Part shown: in pieces, positions 35,337-43,254 of the stretch
Numbering within the stretch: position 1 is the stretch's first letter
How the letters are laid out: each line of letters begins with the position of its first letter
NCBI RefSeq assembly: GCF_013694245.2
Contig: NZ_CP059322.2
Coordinates: 1,112,001-1,176,000 of the forward strand
Length of the DNA stretch: 64,000 nt
From: Micromonospora ferruginea
GTDB taxonomy: Bacteria; Actinomycetota; Actinomycetes; Mycobacteriales; Micromonosporaceae
Direction of reading: 5' to 3'
Notes under the pieces: model-generated
Database searches by the model: none
What the model saw: only the letters and a program-made list of their open reading frames with translations
What the model was told of the DNA's origin: nothing
Program-made: the position numbers and the translations under genes

Positions 35337-36608
35337 TCAGGGCAGGGTGGTGAGGTGGGGGCGGATGGTGTCGGCGAAGCCGTTGCCGTTGGTGACGTCC
35401 CAGTTGACGGACCACGTCATGGCGCCACGGATGCCGGGGTAGGTGCGCGGCGGCCGGAACGAGCCGCAGTTGGTGCCGTAGGCGAGGCAGTCGAGGGCCT
35501 GGTTGACCACCGAGGGGTTGACGTAGCCGCCACCGGCGGCGCTCGGGGCGGCCGGCAACCCGAGGGACACCTGGTCCGGCCGGAGTCCGTTCTCGAGTTG
35601 GATGCAGGCGAGCGCGACGAGGAAGTTGACCGATCCCTGGCCGTACGCGGCGGTGTTGTCGCAGCCGAGCATCGCGCCGGAGTTGTAGAACTGGGTGTGG
35701 ACGACGGTCAGGATGTCCTTGATGTTCAAGGCCAACTGGAAGTACTGGGCGCCCGTGCTCTGCATGTCGATGGTCTGCGGCGCCATCGTGATGATCAGGT
35801 TGGCGCTCGTCCGGCTGCGGATGTCGCGCAGCGCCTGAGCCATGTACGTCGCGTTGACGCCGTTCTCCAGGTCGATGTCGACGCCGTCGAACCCGTAGGT
35901 GCCGATGAGGCCGACGATCGAGTTGGCGAAGTTGGTGGCGGCGCCGGCGCTGGCGACCGAGACGGTGCCGCGCTCACCGCCGACCGAGATGACGACCTTC
36001 TTGCCCCGCGAGTGCAGGACGGCGACGTCGCTCTTGAAGTCGGCGTCGGTGTAGCCGCCGAGCGAGGCGCTCAGGCCGGCGTCGATGCCGAAGGAGACCG
36101 CGCCGGGCGTGCTCGTCGCGTCGGCGAACGCGACCGCGACCAGGTCGTAGGCGGCCGGGACGTCCCGGAGTCGGATCTCCCGGGCCGGGTTGTCGAAGTT
36201 CTGCCAGTACCCGGTGAGGAAGTGCTTCGGCAGTTGGCCGCTGCCGGTCGGCGGCGCGGTGGTGGGCGGTGGGGTGGTCGTGGGTGGCGGGGTGGTCGGG
36301 GGTCGCGTGGTGGGCGGCGTCGTGGTCGGGGGCGTCGTGGTCGGCGGCGGGGTGGTGCCGCCGCAGGCGCCCTGGTTGGCCCAGACGTCCCACTGGCCGC
36401 TGTGCGTGGCCGGGTTGTCGTTCTGGGTCCACCACTTGGCCTGGTAGTTGACGCCCTGGTAGGAGGCTTGGCCGCCGCCGACGTACACGGCGGACGACGA
36501 CCAGGTGGGGTAGCAGGCGGCGGCCGCGGAGGCGGACGTCGCCAGGTAGACGGAGGTGCCACCGGCGGCGAGCACGGCGGCGAGGGCGAGGAGGGCGGGG
36601 CGGCGCAT
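35337..36608 (-). CDS. secreted GH18 chitinase with N-terminal CBM5/12-type domain
   Basis: The 423-residue preprotein begins MRRPALLALAAVLAAGG, a signal peptide. A CBM5/12-type domain (about 30-85) is followed by a repetitive Pro/Thr linker. The GH18 domain starts near residue 125 (LPKHFLTGYWQNFDNPA) with catalytic motif DGVDIDLENG, Glu248 being the acid. SVGGERGTVS and MTWSVNWD motifs are typical of bacterial subfamily A chitinases such as Streptomyces ChiC/ChiD relatives. It is the first gene of the two-chitinase operon, driven by the promoter at 36654-36682. Activity on insoluble chitin is expected from the binding domain. Confidence 0.94.
   Translation of the reverse strand: MRRPALLALAAVLAAGGTSVYLATSASAAAACYPTWSSSAVYVGGGQASYQGVNYQAKWWTQNDNPATHSGQWDVWANQGACGGTTPPPTTTPPTTTPPTTRPPTTPPPTTTPPPTTAPPTGSGQLPKHFLTGYWQNFDNPAREIRLRDVPAAYDLVAVAFADATSTPGAVSFGIDAGLSASLGGYTDADFKSDVAVLHSRGKKVVISVGGERGTVSVASAGAATNFANSIVGLIGTYGFDGVDIDLENGVNATYMAQALRDIRSRTSANLIITMAPQTIDMQSTGAQYFQLALNIKDILTVVHTQFYNSGAMLGCDNTAAYGQGSVNFLVALACIQLENGLRPDQVSLGLPAAPSAAGGGYVNPSVVNQALDCLAYGTNCGSFRPPRTYPGIRGAMTWSVNWDVTNGNGFADTIRPHLTTLP
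36361..36461 (-). repeat. CBM-coding repeat, copy 2
   Basis: This is the partner of the 101-bp repeat at 35064-35164, with the same orientation and two mismatches. Confidence 0.85.
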
Positions 36609-36653
36609 GGGGGTGGGCCTTCCGGATCGGATCGGAGCGGAGCCGGGGCCCCA

Positions 36654-36682
36654 TTATTAGGAGTGTTAACAGTAAAGGTCCA
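36654..36682 (-). promoter_or_regulatory. promoter of the minus-strand chitinase operon
   Basis: On the minus strand TGGACC (36677-36682) and TAATAA (36654-36659) are separated by 17 bp, with GTTAAC inside the spacer. It lies about 45 bp before the chitinase ATG at 36608 and mirrors the promoter at 36732-36760. Confidence 0.55.
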
Positions 36683-36731
36683 GAGTTAGACCGACCTGAA
36701 TTTTTGCCGGTGGCGCCCGCCGGTTCGCCTC

Positions 36732-36760
36732 TGGACAAGTTCAGTTAACAAACCTAATAA
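36732..36760 (+). promoter_or_regulatory. promoter of the plus-strand CBM2 chitinase gene
   Basis: TGGACA (36732-36737), a 17-bp spacer containing GTTAAC, and TAATAA (36755-36760) form a good -35/-10 pair 50 bp before the start codon. The 18-bp core (36744-36761) is an inverted copy of 36653-36670, identical at 16 of 18 bases. Confidence 0.55.
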
Positions 36761-36809
36761 TTAGCCTCCCGTCGATACCCCTCGGTCGGGCACCCCTCGG
36801 GAGGACCGG

Positions 36810-38375
36810 ATGGCGCGCAGATTCCGAACACCGTTCCTGGCCGCCCTGGCGGCCCTGCTCACCGCCGCCGCGGCGACCCTGGCCCTCGCCGGCCCGGCGC
36901 TGGCCGCCGGCCCGACGGCCGCGTTCACCAAGACCTCCGACTGGGGCACCGGCTGGGAGGGTCGCTACACCGTCACCAACGGGGGATCGAGCACGATCAC
37001 CGGCTGGCAGGTCGCCTTCACGCTGCCGGCGGGCACCACCCTCGGCTCGTACTGGGACGCCACGGTCACCAGCGTCGGGCAGCGGCACACCTTCACCAAC
37101 CGCTCCTGGAACGGCACCTTGGCCCCCGGCGCGTCGGCGTCGTTCGGCTTCCTGGTCACCGGCTCCGGCCTGCCCACCGACTGCACCCTGAACGGCGCGC
37201 CGTGCGGCGGCGGCACACCGCCCACCACGGCGCCACCCACCACGGCGCCGCCCACGACCGCGCCGCCCACCACGGCGCCGCCCACCACCGCGCCGCCGAG
37301 CACGCCGCCACCGACGACTCCGCCGCCCACCAGCCCGCCGAACACCGGGCTGCCCAAGCACGCCCTGATCGGCTACCTGCACACCAGCTTCGCCAACGGC
37401 GCCGGATACCTGCGGATGGCCGACGTGCCCGCGGACTGGGACGTCATCAACCTCGCCTTCGGCGAACCCACCTCCGTCACCTCCGGCGACATCCGCTTCC
37501 AGCTCTGCCCCGTCGCCGAATGCCCCACCGTCGAGACCGAGGCCCAGTTCACCGCCGCGATCCGCGCCAAGCAGCAGCAGGGCAAGAAGGTGCTGCTGTC
37601 CATCGGCGGCCAGAACGGGCAGGTCCAGCTCACCACGACCGCCGCCCGGGACACCTTCGTCCGCTCGGTGTCGGCGATCATCGACCGGTACGGCCTCGAC
37701 GGCCTGGACATCGACTTCGAGGGCCACTCCCTCTACCTCGACACCGGCGACACCGACTTCCGCAACCCGACCACCCCGGTCGTGGTGAACCTGATCTCGG
37801 CGATCCGCACCCTCAAGCAACGCTACGGTGCCGGCTTCGTGCTCACCATGGCCCCGGAGACGTTCTTCGTGCAGCTCGGCTACCAGTTCTACGGCTCGGG
37901 CCCGTGGGGCGGTCAGGACCCCCGCGCCGGTTCCTACCTGCCGGTGATCCACGCGCTGCGCGACATCCTCACCGTCCTGCACGTCCAGGACTACAACTCC
38001 GGCCCCATCGTCGGGCTCGACGGCCAGTACCACACCATGGGCAGCGCCGACTTCCACATCGCGATGACCGACATGCTGCTGGCCGGCTTCCCCGTCGCGG
38101 GGAACGCCAACGCCGTGTTCCCCGCGCTGCGCGAGGACCAGGTCGCGTTCGGCGCGCCCTCCTCCACCAGTGCCGGCAACGGCTACCTCGCCCCGGTCGG
38201 TGTGCAGCAGGCGGTGACCTGCCTCGTCCGGGGCCAGAACTGCGGTGGATACACCCCCCGCAGCGGCACCAACCCCGCCTTCCGAGGGCTGATGACCTGG
38301 TCGATCAACTGGGACCGCTTCTACTCCTGGGAGTTCCGGCTCAACCACGGCCCCTTCCTCAAGGCGCTGCCCTGA
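36810..38375 (+). CDS. secreted GH18 chitinase with N-terminal CBM2 domain
   Basis: The ATG at 36810 follows GGGAGG. The 521-residue preprotein has a signal peptide (about 1-32) and a CBM2 domain (about 33-130) with conserved Trp residues (DWGTGWEGRYTV, ITGWQVAFTLP, SWNGTLAPG). A Thr/Pro repeat linker (about 135-185) leads to the GH18 barrel (about 190-521). The barrel carries SIGGQNGQVQ and the catalytic DGLDIDFEGH, with Glu304 as acid. CBM2 domains bind crystalline cellulose or chitin. The gene is divergent from the chitinase operon and shares its promoter architecture. Its C-terminus (LMTWSINWDRF) is standard, and the length fits Streptomyces-type chitinases. Confidence 0.94.
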   Translation: MARRFRTPFLAALAALLTAAAATLALAGPALAAGPTAAFTKTSDWGTGWEGRYTVTNGGSSTITGWQVAFTLPAGTTLGSYWDATVTSVGQRHTFTNRSWNGTLAPGASASFGFLVTGSGLPTDCTLNGAPCGGGTPPTTAPPTTAPPTTAPPTTAPPTTAPPSTPPPTTPPPTSPPNTGLPKHALIGYLHTSFANGAGYLRMADVPADWDVINLAFGEPTSVTSGDIRFQLCPVAECPTVETEAQFTAAIRAKQQQGKKVLLSIGGQNGQVQLTTTAARDTFVRSVSAIIDRYGLDGLDIDFEGHSLYLDTGDTDFRNPTTPVVVNLISAIRTLKQRYGAGFVLTMAPETFFVQLGYQFYGSGPWGGQDPRAGSYLPVIHALRDILTVLHVQDYNSGPIVGLDGQYHTMGSADFHIAMTDMLLAGFPVAGNANAVFPALREDQVAFGAPSSTSAGNGYLAPVGVQQAVTCLVRGQNCGGYTPRSGTNPAFRGLMTWSINWDRFYSWEFRLNHGPFLKALP

Positions 38376-38398
38376 CCGGCCCTCCCACGTCGGCCGTG

Positions 38399-38436
38399 GA
38401 CGGTTCCGGAACCGCACGGGCGGTTCCGGAACCGTC
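38399..38436. terminator. bidirectional hairpin terminator
   Basis: A perfect 16-bp stem (38399-38414 and 38421-38436) with a 6-nt loop sits between the convergent CBM2 chitinase and GH64 genes. Each arm contains the shorter palindrome CGGTTCCGGAACCG. Confidence 0.75.
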
Positions 38437-38442
38437 ACCCGG

Positions 38443-39837
38443 TCACCAGCCGACGGCGACGACCAACCACTGCGGATCGCCGTGCGAGACGAACGACGAT
38501 TGGTCGGCGACGTCGTCGTACGGGAAGCCGTAGGCGCGGCCGTTGATGGCGCGGTCGTGCCAGAACTTCGCGTACCAGTTGGCCGGTGACTGCTGGTAGA
38601 AGCGGCTCGGGTCCTCCCACTGCGTCCGGGGCAACTGGGCGGTGTGCCGGTTCAGCGCCGCGCAGCCGGTCGGGTCACCGGCGAACCGGCCGGCGCAGCC
38701 GAAGATGTCCGACGTGGCCGCCGACAGTCCGACCGAGTTGGCGTACGCGGTGAAGTAGTTCGCGTACTGGCCGCCGGCCCGGAACTGCGGCGAGCTGCCC
38801 GGCGCCGGGATCCGGTAGGGCGCCTCGATGCCGGCCAGGTGTTTGAACTCCGTCGGCACCGCGTCGGTGAAGCGTTGGAACGTCACCGAGCGGTCCTCGG
38901 CGAAGGTCGCCTCGTTCTCGCCGACCGCGACGTCGTAGCCGTCGCGGGCGTGCAGTCGCATCGCCAGTTTGAGCGCGAACGCGTCGACCCTGGTGGTGTT
39001 GCCGTTGAACTGGTTCGTGCCCACGGTGAACTCGATGAAGTCGCTGTACTGGCTGGTCGGTGAGCCGAGCCGGAAGTACATCCGGCCGGCCGAGTTGACC
39101 GGCATGTCCAGGTAGGGCTGCTCGGCGACGGAGTGGGTCTGGCCGTTGAAGCTCCAGTAGACCTGGCTGTCGGGGTAGCGGCCGTTGGTGCGGTTGAGCA
39201 CCTTGACGGTGAGCACGTTGCGGGCCGGCGGGATGCTCGTCGTGTCGCCCCAGAACCCGCCGGTCGGCGGCGGGGTGGTCGGCGGTGGCGTCGAGCCGCC
39301 GGTGGTGGCGACCCCCACCTCCCAGAGCGAGTAGCCGTAGGGCGTGGCCCGGCTGGTGCCCTGGACGCGCAGGTAGCGGCCGCTGCCGGTGACCGCGATG
39401 GTCTGCGTGCCGCCGGCGCCGGTGGTGGTCGAGTGGACGGTGGTCCACGGACCGTCGGCGGCGGCGGCCACCTGGATCTGGAAGGCGACCGCGTACGCGG
39501 CCTCCCACCGGAGGGTGACCTGGCAGACGTCCTGCGTGGCGCCGAGGTCGATCCGCAGCCACTGCGGATCGGCGAAGGCGCTCGACCACCGGGTGCCGGT
39601 GTTGCCGTCGACGGCGGCCGACGCCGGGAAGGCGGCGCTCTCGGTGGACGAGGCGACCGCGGGCCGGCCGGCTGCCACGTTGCCGCCGCAGGCGGCGACC
39701 GACGAGGCGGCGCCGGCCGAGACGGCGTCGGCGAGCATGCCGCCGGCGAGCAGGGTGAGGGCGGTCGCGGCGGCGAGCCACCGACGCCCGGGACGGGCCG
39801 GTGCGAGCGGGTGCGGGACGGGTGGGGTACGGGACAT
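38443..39837 (-). CDS. secreted GH64 beta-1,3-glucanase-like protein with N-terminal CBM32 (discoidin) domain
   Basis: The 464-residue preprotein has a signal peptide (about 1-44), a F5/8-type C domain (about 48-175, TRWSSAFADPQWLRIDLG, YGYSLWEVGV), a Pro/Thr linker, and a catalytic region from about residue 200. That region begins RNVLTVKVLNRTNGRYPDSQVYWSF and contains YGFPYDDVADQSSF near the end, matching GH64/thaumatin-like laminaripentaose-producing glucanases. The family cleaves beta-1,3-glucan of fungal walls. It is divergent from the GH3 gene, which has related discoidin domains and a related operator. The family is assigned by motif recall. Confidence 0.87.
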   Translation of the reverse strand: MSRTPPVPHPLAPARPGRRWLAAATALTLLAGGMLADAVSAGAASSVAACGGNVAAGRPAVASSTESAAFPASAAVDGNTGTRWSSAFADPQWLRIDLGATQDVCQVTLRWEAAYAVAFQIQVAAAADGPWTTVHSTTTGAGGTQTIAVTGSGRYLRVQGTSRATPYGYSLWEVGVATTGGSTPPPTTPPPTGGFWGDTTSIPPARNVLTVKVLNRTNGRYPDSQVYWSFNGQTHSVAEQPYLDMPVNSAGRMYFRLGSPTSQYSDFIEFTVGTNQFNGNTTRVDAFALKLAMRLHARDGYDVAVGENEATFAEDRSVTFQRFTDAVPTEFKHLAGIEAPYRIPAPGSSPQFRAGGQYANYFTAYANSVGLSAATSDIFGCAGRFAGDPTGCAALNRHTAQLPRTQWEDPSRFYQQSPANWYAKFWHDRAINGRAYGFPYDDVADQSSFVSHGDPQWLVVAVGW

Positions 39838-39863
39838 GGAACCCTCCTTCGGCGGATCCGACG

Positions 39864-39887
39864 GAGGGCGCTCTCTCGGTCACCGAG
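39864..39887 (-). promoter_or_regulatory. LacI-family-like operator upstream of the GH64 gene
   Basis: The element GAGGGCGCTCTCTC (39864-39877) lies downstream of a minus-strand TTGACA box. It overlaps a second inverted repeat, CTCTCGGT-C-ACCGAGAG (39871-39887). It resembles the sites upstream of the GH3 and S1 protease genes. Confidence 0.45.
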
Positions 39888-39996
39888 AGTGGACCCGCAT
39901 CGCGGGCGCTGTCAAGGAGAACTCGCGCGCCATGATCTATTCCGGACTTTCCGCGCGTCATTGACTTCAACGAAGAACGTCGATGACGCTGGATTC

Positions 39997-40010
39997 GAGG
40001 GCGCTCTCTC
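39997..40010 (+). promoter_or_regulatory. LacI-family-like operator upstream of the GH3 gene
   Basis: GAGGGCGCTCTCTC (39997-40010) repeats the sequence seen before the divergent GH64 gene. It lies downstream of TTGACT (39961-39966), 37 bp before the GH3 start. Shared sites imply co-regulation of the two glucan-degrading enzymes. Confidence 0.45.
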
Positions 40011-40046
40011 CGCACGGTCCCCACCACCACCATCCGGGAGCCACGC

Positions 40047-43000
40047 ATGCCCGCGACACCACCGCTGCCCGCACCCGTGCGCCGCCGGCACCGCCCGGCG
40101 GCCGTGGCGCTGGCGCTGCTCGCCCTCCTCGTCACCTACCTCGTCGTGCCCGGCCCGGCCGCCGGCGCGGCCGGACCGCTGATCTCGCAGGGACGTCCGA
40201 CCACCGCCTCGTCGACCGAGAGCGCGGGCACGCCGGCCGCCGCCGCCACCGACGGTGACGCCGGGACCCGGTGGTCGAGCGCCTTCGCCGACCCGCAGTG
40301 GCTCCAGGTCGACCTCGGCGCGACCGCCACCGTCGACCAGGTGCAGCTCGTCTGGGAGGCGGCCTACGCGACCGCGTTCCAGATCCAGGTGGCGTCCGCG
40401 CCGTCCGGACCCTGGACCACGATCCACACCACCACCGCCGGCACCGGCGGCACCCAGACCCTCGCGGTCACCGGCACCGGTCGGTACGTGCGGCTGTACG
40501 GCACGACCCGGGCCACCGGATACGGGTACTCGCTCTGGGAGTTCAAGGTCTTCGGCAGCATCGGCACCACCCCGCCGCCCAGCGGCCGGCCGATCTCGGA
40601 GTTCCGGCAGGTCGCCGCCTCCTCGTGGGAGGGCGGCAACGCGCCCGCCGCCGCGCTCGACGGCCGGAGCACCACCCGCTGGTCGAGCCAGTTCGGCAGC
40701 GACCCGCAGTGGCTCCGCATCGACTTCGGCGGCGTCGCCACGATCAACCGGGTGGTGCTCACCTGGGAGGCCGCCTACGCCACCGGCTACCGGCTGGAGA
40801 CGTCCTCCGACGGCGCCACCTGGACCACGATCTACGCCACCACCACCGGTCGCGGCGGCACCGAACAGCTCACCGTCACCGGCACCGGCCGCTACCTGCG
40901 CCTCTACGGCACCACCCGGGCCACCGGCTACGGCTACTCGCTGTGGGAGCTGCAGGCGTACGGCAGCGTCGACGACACCGCCACCACCGCGCCGCTGCTC
41001 TCCGGCCCCACCCGGCCGCCCGCGACCCGCGACCAGTTCGCGCTCACCGCACCGGCCGACGCGGCGATGGTCACCACCACCCGCCGACCCACGCTGAGCT
41101 GGGCGGCGGTCGCCGGCGCGACCCGCTACCAGGTGTGGATCAACATCAGCCGTACCGACTACGACTTCACCGCCGCCGGCAACCTGCTCGACCTCTACAC
41201 CAAGGTCGCCGAGCCGACCGGCACGTCCTACACGCCCACCTGGGACCTGCCGGACCGCTGGACCTACCAGTGGTACGTCACCACGGTCGGCGGCACCCCG
41301 GTCACCTCGACCGTCAGGCGCTTCAGCGTCTACCTGCCCACGCTGGAGAGCGTCGCCGACGGGATCGGCGTGGTCGCCGGCGCCCGCGACCTCAACCGTG
41401 ACGGCGCCATCGAGCCGTACGAGAACTGGCGGCTGCCGGTCCAGTCCCGGGTGGACGACCTGCTCGCGCGGATGACGCCGGAGGAGAAGGCGTACCAGTT
41501 GTTCTACAACGCGCAGGCGTACCCCCGGTCGGGGTGGCACTTCGGCCCGGCGCAGGCGGCGGACCTGCACCAGCAACTGCTCGCCTCGGCCGGCACCCGG
41601 CTGGGCATCCCGTTCGTCTCGGCGGGGGACACCATCCACGGCTACCAGACGACCTACCCGATGCAGAGCGCGCTGGCCGCCGCGAAGAACTACCCACTCG
41701 ACCACCAGCTCGGCGACGTGCAGCGTCGGGAGCAGTTGGAGGTGGGCACGCGCGGCGTCCTCGGTCCGCTGGCCGAGGTCGGCACGAAGGTGATCTACCC
41801 GCGTATCCAGGAGGGCAACGGCGAGAACGCGCAGGTCGCCGCCGCCCAGGTCCGTGCGCTGGTGGCCGGCCTGCAGGGCGGCCCGGAGCTGAACCCGCGC
41901 TCGGTGCTCGCGACGGTCAAGCACTGGCCGGGCGAGGGCGCGGGCGGGGAGGCCCTGATCGTCTACGACGACGTGACGATCAAGTACCACATGATCCCGT
42001 TCCGCGCGGCGATGGAGGCGGGCGCGGTCAACATCATGCCCGGGTACGCGGGCAGCTCGCTGCTCGATCCGGGCGGCCCCGGCGCCGGCGACAGCGCCAA
42101 GATCCTCGCCTACCTGCGTCAGAATCTCGGATACCAGGGTCTGATCACCACCGACTGGCTGCCGTCGGGGTCCTGGATCGGCGCGGCGAAGGCCGGCTCC
42201 GACGTGATGGGCGGCGCCGACCCGGGCGCGGCCGGCTTCTCGATCGCCGACTTCGTGGCGAACGTGCCGGCGTCGCGGATCGACGACGCGGTCCGGCGGG
42301 TGCTGCGGGTGAAGTTCCAGCTCGGCATCTTCGAGGCCCCGTACGGCGATCCGGTCAACGGCCCGTACCGCTTCCACCAGCCCGCCTACACGGCGCTGGC
42401 CAACCAGGCCGCGCGGGAGGCGATGACGCTGCTGAAGAACGACGCCGGCACGCTGCCGATACGGCTGAACGCCGGTGACGACATCGTGGTCGCCGGCCCG
42501 CGCGCGGCCGACGGCGGCTCCTGCTGCGTGTGGACCAGCTTCTTCCACGCCGAGTACGGGTCGCAGACGATCCTGGACGCGGTCCGGACCCGGGCCGCGC
42601 AGGCCGGGGTGACCGTCCACCAGGACGACAGCCCGAACCCGAAGCTGGCGGTCGTGGCGGTCGGCGAGGCTTCCTACACGCACGCGACGAACTGGCCGAA
42701 GGAGCAGCCCTACCTGCCGCCGGAGCAGCTCGCGGTGATCCAGAAGTTCCGGGCCCGGGGCGTCCCGGTGGTGGTGGCGCTGGTCCTGCCGCGGCCCTAC
42801 GTCATCACCGAGTGGCGGGACCTGGCCAGCGCGATCGTGGTCACCTACCGGGGCGGCGAGGAGATGGGTCCGGCCCTGGCCGGCCTGCTCTTCGGTGACT
42901 ACCAGCCGCGCGGCAAACTGCCCTGGCAGTTGCCCCGCACCCTCTCCGACGTGCTGCGCCCCGGCGGCACCGACACGCCGGCCGACGCGGTCGAGGCGTG

Positions 43001-43136
43001 GGACCTGCCGTACGACCTCGGTGCGAGCGCGGCCGAGCGGACCCAGATCCGGGCCTCGATCGGCGCCGACCAGCCGCCGGCGACCACCTACGGCAACCCG
43101 CTCTACCCGTACGGCGCCGGGCTGACCGGCTTCTGA
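40047..43136 (+). CDS. secreted GH3 glycosidase with two N-terminal CBM32 (discoidin) domains
   Basis: The 1,029-residue preprotein has a signal/anchor segment (about 15-42), two F5/8-type C domains (about 45-170 and 185-310), and a fibronectin-like or sugar-binding stretch to about 430. A GH3 catalytic region then has LLARMTPEEKAYQLFYNAQA, TVKHWPGEG and GLITTDWLPSG, with Asp703 the likely nucleophile. The C-terminal alpha/beta sandwich follows (EAMTLLKNDAGTLPI). GH3 members hydrolyse beta-glucosides or beta-GlcNAc. The place beside GH64 fits final breakdown of laminari-oligosaccharides, which is inference. A hairpin follows the stop. Confidence 0.92.
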   Translation: MPATPPLPAPVRRRHRPAAVALALLALLVTYLVVPGPAAGAAGPLISQGRPTTASSTESAGTPAAAATDGDAGTRWSSAFADPQWLQVDLGATATVDQVQLVWEAAYATAFQIQVASAPSGPWTTIHTTTAGTGGTQTLAVTGTGRYVRLYGTTRATGYGYSLWEFKVFGSIGTTPPPSGRPISEFRQVAASSWEGGNAPAAALDGRSTTRWSSQFGSDPQWLRIDFGGVATINRVVLTWEAAYATGYRLETSSDGATWTTIYATTTGRGGTEQLTVTGTGRYLRLYGTTRATGYGYSLWELQAYGSVDDTATTAPLLSGPTRPPATRDQFALTAPADAAMVTTTRRPTLSWAAVAGATRYQVWINISRTDYDFTAAGNLLDLYTKVAEPTGTSYTPTWDLPDRWTYQWYVTTVGGTPVTSTVRRFSVYLPTLESVADGIGVVAGARDLNRDGAIEPYENWRLPVQSRVDDLLARMTPEEKAYQLFYNAQAYPRSGWHFGPAQAADLHQQLLASAGTRLGIPFVSAGDTIHGYQTTYPMQSALAAAKNYPLDHQLGDVQRREQLEVGTRGVLGPLAEVGTKVIYPRIQEGNGENAQVAAAQVRALVAGLQGGPELNPRSVLATVKHWPGEGAGGEALIVYDDVTIKYHMIPFRAAMEAGAVNIMPGYAGSSLLDPGGPGAGDSAKILAYLRQNLGYQGLITTDWLPSGSWIGAAKAGSDVMGGADPGAAGFSIADFVANVPASRIDDAVRRVLRVKFQLGIFEAPYGDPVNGPYRFHQPAYTALANQAAREAMTLLKNDAGTLPIRLNAGDDIVVAGPRAADGGSCCVWTSFFHAEYGSQTILDAVRTRAAQAGVTVHQDDSPNPKLAVVAVGEASYTHATNWPKEQPYLPPEQLAVIQKFRARGVPVVVALVLPRPYVITEWRDLASAIVVTYRGGEEMGPALAGLLFGDYQPRGKLPWQLPRTLSDVLRPGGTDTPADAVEAWDLPYDLGASAAERTQIRASIGADQPPATTYGNPLYPYGAGLTGF

Positions 43137-43143
43137 GGGACGG

Positions 43144-43173
43144 GGGTGGGGTCCGCCGCTGCGGACCCCACCC
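43144..43173 (+). terminator. hairpin terminator of the GH3 gene
   Basis: A perfect 13-bp GC-rich stem (43144-43156 and 43161-43173) with a 4-nt loop lies eight bases past the GH3 stop. Confidence 0.75.
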
Positions 43174-43254
43174 GGACGCGGTGGAGGTCGACAGTCGCTC
43201 CGGCCGTCACCCGTCGGGGGTGATTCGCGGGCAGGAGGGCGGGTAACTGCCGTC

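Noticed and set aside
37220..37350. Repeated ACC/GCC-rich tract as a tandem DNA repeat element or CRISPR-like array.
   Set aside because: It is in frame within the chitinase and encodes the Thr/Pro linker.
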